Source: Riptortus pedestris | Taxonomy: Eukaryota; Arthropoda; Insecta; Hemiptera; Alydidae | NCBI GenBank assembly: GCA_019009955.1 | Contig: CM032231.1 | Location: forward strand, 89,758,501-89,822,500 | Length of the DNA stretch: 64,000 nt | Direction of reading: 5' to 3' | Shown: positions 60,582-64,000 of the stretch, piece after piece | Numbering within the stretch: the first letter of the stretch is position 1 | Layout of the letters: each line of letters opens with the position of its first letter | The notes under the pieces: generated by a model | Database searches by the model: none | The model's input: only the letters and a program-made list of their open reading frames with translations | Told to the model about the DNA's origin: nothing | Made by a program: the position numbers and the translations under genes

Positions 60582-61062
60582 AGTCCATCACGCAGGGGTT
60601 GCGTAAATTAAGCAGACCACGTGAAGTTTTACAATAGAGAAATCAGCATACTAATAACAGTAGTATTTATGAGTCTCTAAACCAATTTCACGAGAGCCGA
60701 ACTGTTACGGAAACGGCAGAACTAGGTTTTAGAACCGACTTCAGCCGATCTCATCTCATCTGTTATCACTCTTAATAAAAATGCATATATCTCGGTTAAT
60801 ATTCAAGATAGAGAATCAATCTATATAACAATATTTATAGTAACTTTAATTTGCAATAAGGTTAGTTCTATACACTTTTTCGATCCGACGTATAGTAGTA
60901 GTATAAAACGGAGATGTTTCGAATTTTCTAAAATCCCCCCTCTACCTTTCCCCCCAGTCCCACTGGTAGGATTTCAGCCACTTGATCTTTCTTTTTACAT
61001 AAAACGATTAAATCGAGTTTGGTAACGTCCAAACGCAAATTGTGACCGCTAGAGCGTTAACA

Positions 61063-61149
<87 letters not shown>

Positions 61150-61154
61150 ATATA
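60582..61154 (+). mobile_element. HTE copy 25 (alpha type), left part
   Basis: GTCCATCACGCAGGGGTTGCG start, with AGATTTCC lost after AAGCAGA, alpha 5' third (CACGAGAGCCGAACTGTTACGG), core, and an array (CA)n then (TA)n at 61066-61154. Interrupted in the array by a Tc1-like element. Confidence 0.8.
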
Positions 61155-61779
61155 CACACTCAACCGCAAAAAAAAAAACCGGACGCTTCATTTTTGTCGT
61201 ATTAAAAGCTAATTTTCAGCAATTTTCTTTATGTGGGTATTCTAGTTATTACAGAGAATTTAGAGTCTAAGTTCATTGAACTAATCCCTTCAGGATTAGT
61301 AAACAATTAGATAAAACTCAGATTAGATTTATTTGTCGTGAAGTTGATCTATTCTAAACTGTAAGTAGTTTTTCGATCATTTAAACATCTTTAATTATTA
61401 ACCAAGCATTTTCTTTAATTAATGTTTTATTTTTATATCGGTCCAGAATAATGGGTCTTTCAAACTTAGATGGAAGGTCGGAGCTTACGTTACATTGCCG
61501 AAACGCTTGGGGTAGCGAAGTCTACCATTCACTGTAATAAAAATGAAGAATAATTTTTTTTTTTTTTTAAATGTGTTAATTTATCTTTATCTTTTTTTTT
61601 TTATTTTGTATTTTTTTTGTAAATAATCAATTATCAAATTATTCACTTTTGGCAGATTTTGTTTAAATAACCTATAGATTAACCAATTATTTTAATTAAA
61701 AAGAATAATATACATATATATTAAGTATTTAACAAAATTATAAGACTAAATCTAAGTGTCCGGTTTTTTTTGCGGTTGA

Positions 61780-61786
<7 letters not shown>
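61155..61786 (+). mobile_element. Tc1-like element, internally deleted, inside an HTE array
   Basis: Terminal inverted repeats CACACTCAACCGCAAAAAAA... with CCGGAC and GCTT or ACTT following (left 61155, right 61786), separated by about 570 bp, flanked by TA within the host array. At 61470-61550 the + strand encodes MEGRSLRYIAETLGVAKSTI, a helix-turn-helix of Tc1 type. The catalytic region is absent and the rest is AT-rich. Confidence 0.75.
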
Positions 61787-61836
<50 letters not shown>

Positions 61837-61962
61837 CATATATAATTTTGGACGAACCTCATATTCGTCACCTCCTGGGTAGGATCGAAGGACATTTTAA
61901 GAAATTTTTCGAAAATCACGTCATGAGTACGACCTCAATAGCTGATTTGGGAAATCTGTTAA
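61787..61962 (+). mobile_element. HTE copy 25, right part
   Basis: (TA)n to 61832, TTTTGGACGAACCTCATATTCG, CACCTCCTGGGTAGGATCG, CGTCATGAGTACGACCTCAA, then a shortened end TAGCTGATTTGGGAAATCTG that has lost the central CCCTTAA. Confidence 0.8.
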
Positions 61963-62477
61963 TATATAGCTTCTATGCAATGGGTATTACTTTCCTCCAG
62001 TCTAGTGAAGAAATAGAGAAATCTTCTTCTCTTGAACATTACTACGTTTTTAAAACACAATAGATTTACAAATTTCCATTAAAATAAAGCCAGTTGATTT
62101 ATTCAATGTTCTCCCATTCACATTCCTCTGCTTCTATCGTTTTTCATTTAGTATTTGACCCAAAACATTGTCCTTGTGCCAAACGATTCGTTCTCGTGTA
62201 TAAATTCCATTACTTTGTGCCCAACTAGCCATTTATTATGAAATTGAAGTAAGGAGTAGACGGTGGTGTTTATAAAAATTGGAACATCATTTACGTTTGA
62301 GGTTTACCAATGCACAGGCACATTGGATATCTCTTTTTGTTAAGAATTTAACGACTCCTCTAATTATTTAAAAATTTGAAGACCAATTTATTATTTTGAG
62401 CCTATTTCGTGACATGTTTTCTTTAGTCTTGACTCTGTGTACAGAAAATAAAACTATTATTTATCCAGGCTCTAGTA
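61963..62477. other. Unassigned DNA
   Basis: Nothing recognised. Short frames have no motif. Confidence 0.4.
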
Positions 62478-63070
62478 TAGGGTGTTTTTTTTTTAGAGGT
62501 ATAGAACTTTAAGTTGGCCTTACTGTTCAAGATGGCGACCGATTTAACAGCTGACAAGTGATTTACTCTCAGTTTGGTTTGGCAATTCATCATGAATAGA
62601 CTCACGCCTGAACAACGCTTGCAAATAGTGCAATTTTATTTCTAAAATAATGGTAATTACGTCCATTTTATCGTCGACAAAATCGTCCATCAGAGCAGTT
62701 AATTCGATTAATGATGGAACTGTTTTCGCACCACGTTTACTCTTATTGATTACTCGCATCCCCAGAGACGGTGCGTACAGAAGAAGCTATTGCTACTGTA
62801 GAGCGTAGCATTGAGGAAGACGCGAATGAGTCCATCCGCCATCGAGCACAGGAATTGGATCTGTGTCCATCCACTTTATGGAAGATTTTGCAGAAGGATC
62901 TTGGTTTGTGTGCTTACAAAACCCAACTCGTGAAAGATTTGAATCCAAATCATATTTAAAATGTAATGCCACAAGATTATCTTTCGAATAAAAAAAAATT
63001 CTTGTCAATCGAATAATCCATCGTTGTTTTATTGCAATTTAAAGTTCTATACCTCTAAAAAAACACCCTA
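62478..63070 (+). mobile_element. Tc1/mariner-type element, internally deleted
   Basis: About 31-bp terminal inverted repeats (TAGGGTGTTTTTTT, AGAGGTATAGAACTTTAA), the left with ten Ts and the right with seven, flanked by TA (62476-62477, 63071-63072). 593 bp. Only transposase N-terminal remnants inside. Confidence 0.85.
62592..62959 (+). pseudogene. Transposase N-terminus remnant
   Basis: ATG at 62592 opens MNRLTPEQRLQIVQFYF, then a TAA. In shifted frames SPETVRTEEAIATVERSIEE, then DANESIRHRAQELDLCPSTL, WKILQKDLGLCAYKTQLV follow (62759-62959). These are the first and second HTH blocks of a DUF4817-related Tc1/mariner transposase. At least two breaks. It stops at LNPNHI, before the catalytic domain. 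Confidence 0.8.
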
Positions 63071-63507
63071 TATTTGAACTTATTAAATATTGATACACTA
63101 TTGACCTAACAACACTCTCTCCGATATTAAGTATAGGCAATGGATCGGAATGGGGAAAAAAGAAAAAAAAAAGAAAAAAAAAAGAAAACAAAAAAAAAAA
63201 AACATTCTTCCAACATTAACATTCTGATCACTCTACAATTTCTAGTCACTATCTTTACTGCTTAAGGCGGAGCCCATGGTCTAAATATACATACTTTCTC
63301 TACGTGAAGACATCTTAGTATAGAGACAGGATGCTTTTCTAAGACATGGTCAGAGTTCGTTTTAAATAGTAAGAATAAAGTACTCCTGGAGAGACATTGA
63401 AATAATGAACTTGAAGAATGGAGAATTATAATTAAGAGAATGAAGGATGACTGTCATTTTTAATAATAAAAATGTTAGTACCTATTATAATCAGGCAGGA
63501 TAGTATA
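63071..63507. other. Unassigned DNA with A-rich run
   Basis: An AAAAG-type run at 63157-63202. Otherwise nothing recognised. Confidence 0.4.
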
Positions 63508-64000
63508 CAGGGTCATTCAAAAAGAATGAACTGGTTTCAAAGCTTTATGGTGCTTTAGACCAGAATCTCAGCAGAACATGTTGCATGCCTTTACAAAGAG
63601 CGCAGTTGTAAGTTTTGAATGGTTGCCGGTAGTGTGCTCTAACGATATTTCTCTAGTGCTCTGTCGTAATCTCTACTTACAGCAGTTCCCACTCAATGAC
63701 TACACCTGTACAAAAATCATTCTGTGCTTTTGAGCTCGCGAAGACCAATTCTGTTGTCACAGTGCAACGTGCTTTACGTAGGAGATTAAACGTGCAGTGC
63801 AGACCCTCTGCCATGAACATCCGACGTTGGTTCGTACAGTTACGGGACACTGGATGTTTCTGTAATGGAAAGCCCTAGTCGACCGCGGACTTCAGAGGAG
63901 AAACGTAAGAAGAATCCAAGAAGCGTTTCAGCGGAGCCCACGCAAGTCCATATCTACAGTTCGCCTTGAGCTTGAGATGAGCGGTACCACTATCTGGAGT
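63508..64000 (+). mobile_element. Tc1/mariner-type element, cut by window end
   Basis: TA then CAGGGTCATTCAAAAAGAAT at 63508 is a typical terminal repeat start for this group. About 190 bp of leader precede the transposase ATG. The right end lies outside the window. Confidence 0.75.
63696..64000 (+). pseudogene. Transposase N-terminus, frameshifted, partial
   Basis: ATG at 63696: MTTPVQKSFCAFELAKTNSV, VTVQRALRRRLNVQC, IRRWFVQLRDTGC (first HTH and linker). The frame then shifts around 63860-63890, where GRPRTSEEKR-like sequence (seen as SRPRTSEEKR) and RIQEAFQRSPRKSISTVRLE with MSGTTIWS (second HTH) continue to the edge. One or two indels. The catalytic part, if present, is beyond the window. 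Confidence 0.8.

Overview
This window is repeat-dense, AT-rich eukaryotic DNA. The repeat types suggest an arthropod, most likely an insect with a large transposon-rich genome: a cecropia-type mariner, Tc1/mariner relatives with DUF4817-like N-termini, piggyBac-like elements bounded by TTAA, insect-style Helitrons, R1- and I-like LINEs and tRNA-derived SINEs. I cannot name the species. I found no intact host gene, rRNA, functional tRNA or CRISPR array. Every recognisable coding segment is a broken transposon gene, and most long open frames are chance frames or simple repeats.

The dominant feature is one non-autonomous repeat family, called HTE here (hairpin-ended, TA-microsatellite element). 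It has 20 clear copies or large fragments on both strands, plus about six eroded ones. A complete copy is about 0.65-1.0 kb. The start is ...AGTCCGTCACGCAGGGGCTG, a 6-bp-stem hairpin (ACGCAG-GGG-CTGCGT), followed by CTAAGCAGATTTCCC about 30 bp in. A variable 5' third follows (three subfamilies: alpha short, beta long, gamma with a TAAGGT-rich patch). Then come a conserved core (GCAAATATCTCGGTTAATAT... to ...GTTAACAGAC), a (TA)n or mixed TA/GT array, a conserved block beginning GAACGGACCTCATTTTCGTC, and a terminal perfect palindrome GATTTCCCTTAAGGGAAATC ending TGCTAAAA. Subterminal but asymmetric inverted repeats, a central microsatellite and a terminal hairpin match the architecture described for Helentron-associated elements (HINE/DINE-1). 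The assignment is inference.

Layout. 1-4.2 kb: four HTE copies and a SINE fragment. 4.2-11.4 kb: mostly unassigned DNA, with a nested Tc1-like pair at 6.8-7.9 kb and a LINE endonuclease relic at 10.1-10.5 kb. 11.4-36.1 kb: many HTE copies, including a head-to-tail run of four at 27.2-29.1 kb, plus SINEs, LINE 3' ends and a 182-bp tandem repeat. 36.8-44.9 kb: one beta HTE split by a fold-back retroposon, four Helitrons in two head-to-tail pairs facing each other, and a TTAA-flanked piggyBac-like element in its terminal palindrome. 45.1-47.1 kb: an old HTE split by a 1,288-bp mariner. 47.3-53.4 kb: another HTE, a SINE, an internally deleted piggyBac-like element, a (GA)n array and a fifth Helitron. 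54.4-59 kb: an R1-like LINE 3' end on + and an I-like LINE ORF2 on -. 60.6-64 kb: an HTE split by a Tc1-like element, then two more Tc1/mariner-type elements, the last cut by the window end.

The elements interact mainly as insertion targets. HTE microsatellites and palindromes supply TA, AT and TTAA sites where mariner/Tc1, Helitron and piggyBac-like elements have landed. This gives a relative chronology: HTE copies are older than most of the DNA transposons inside them.
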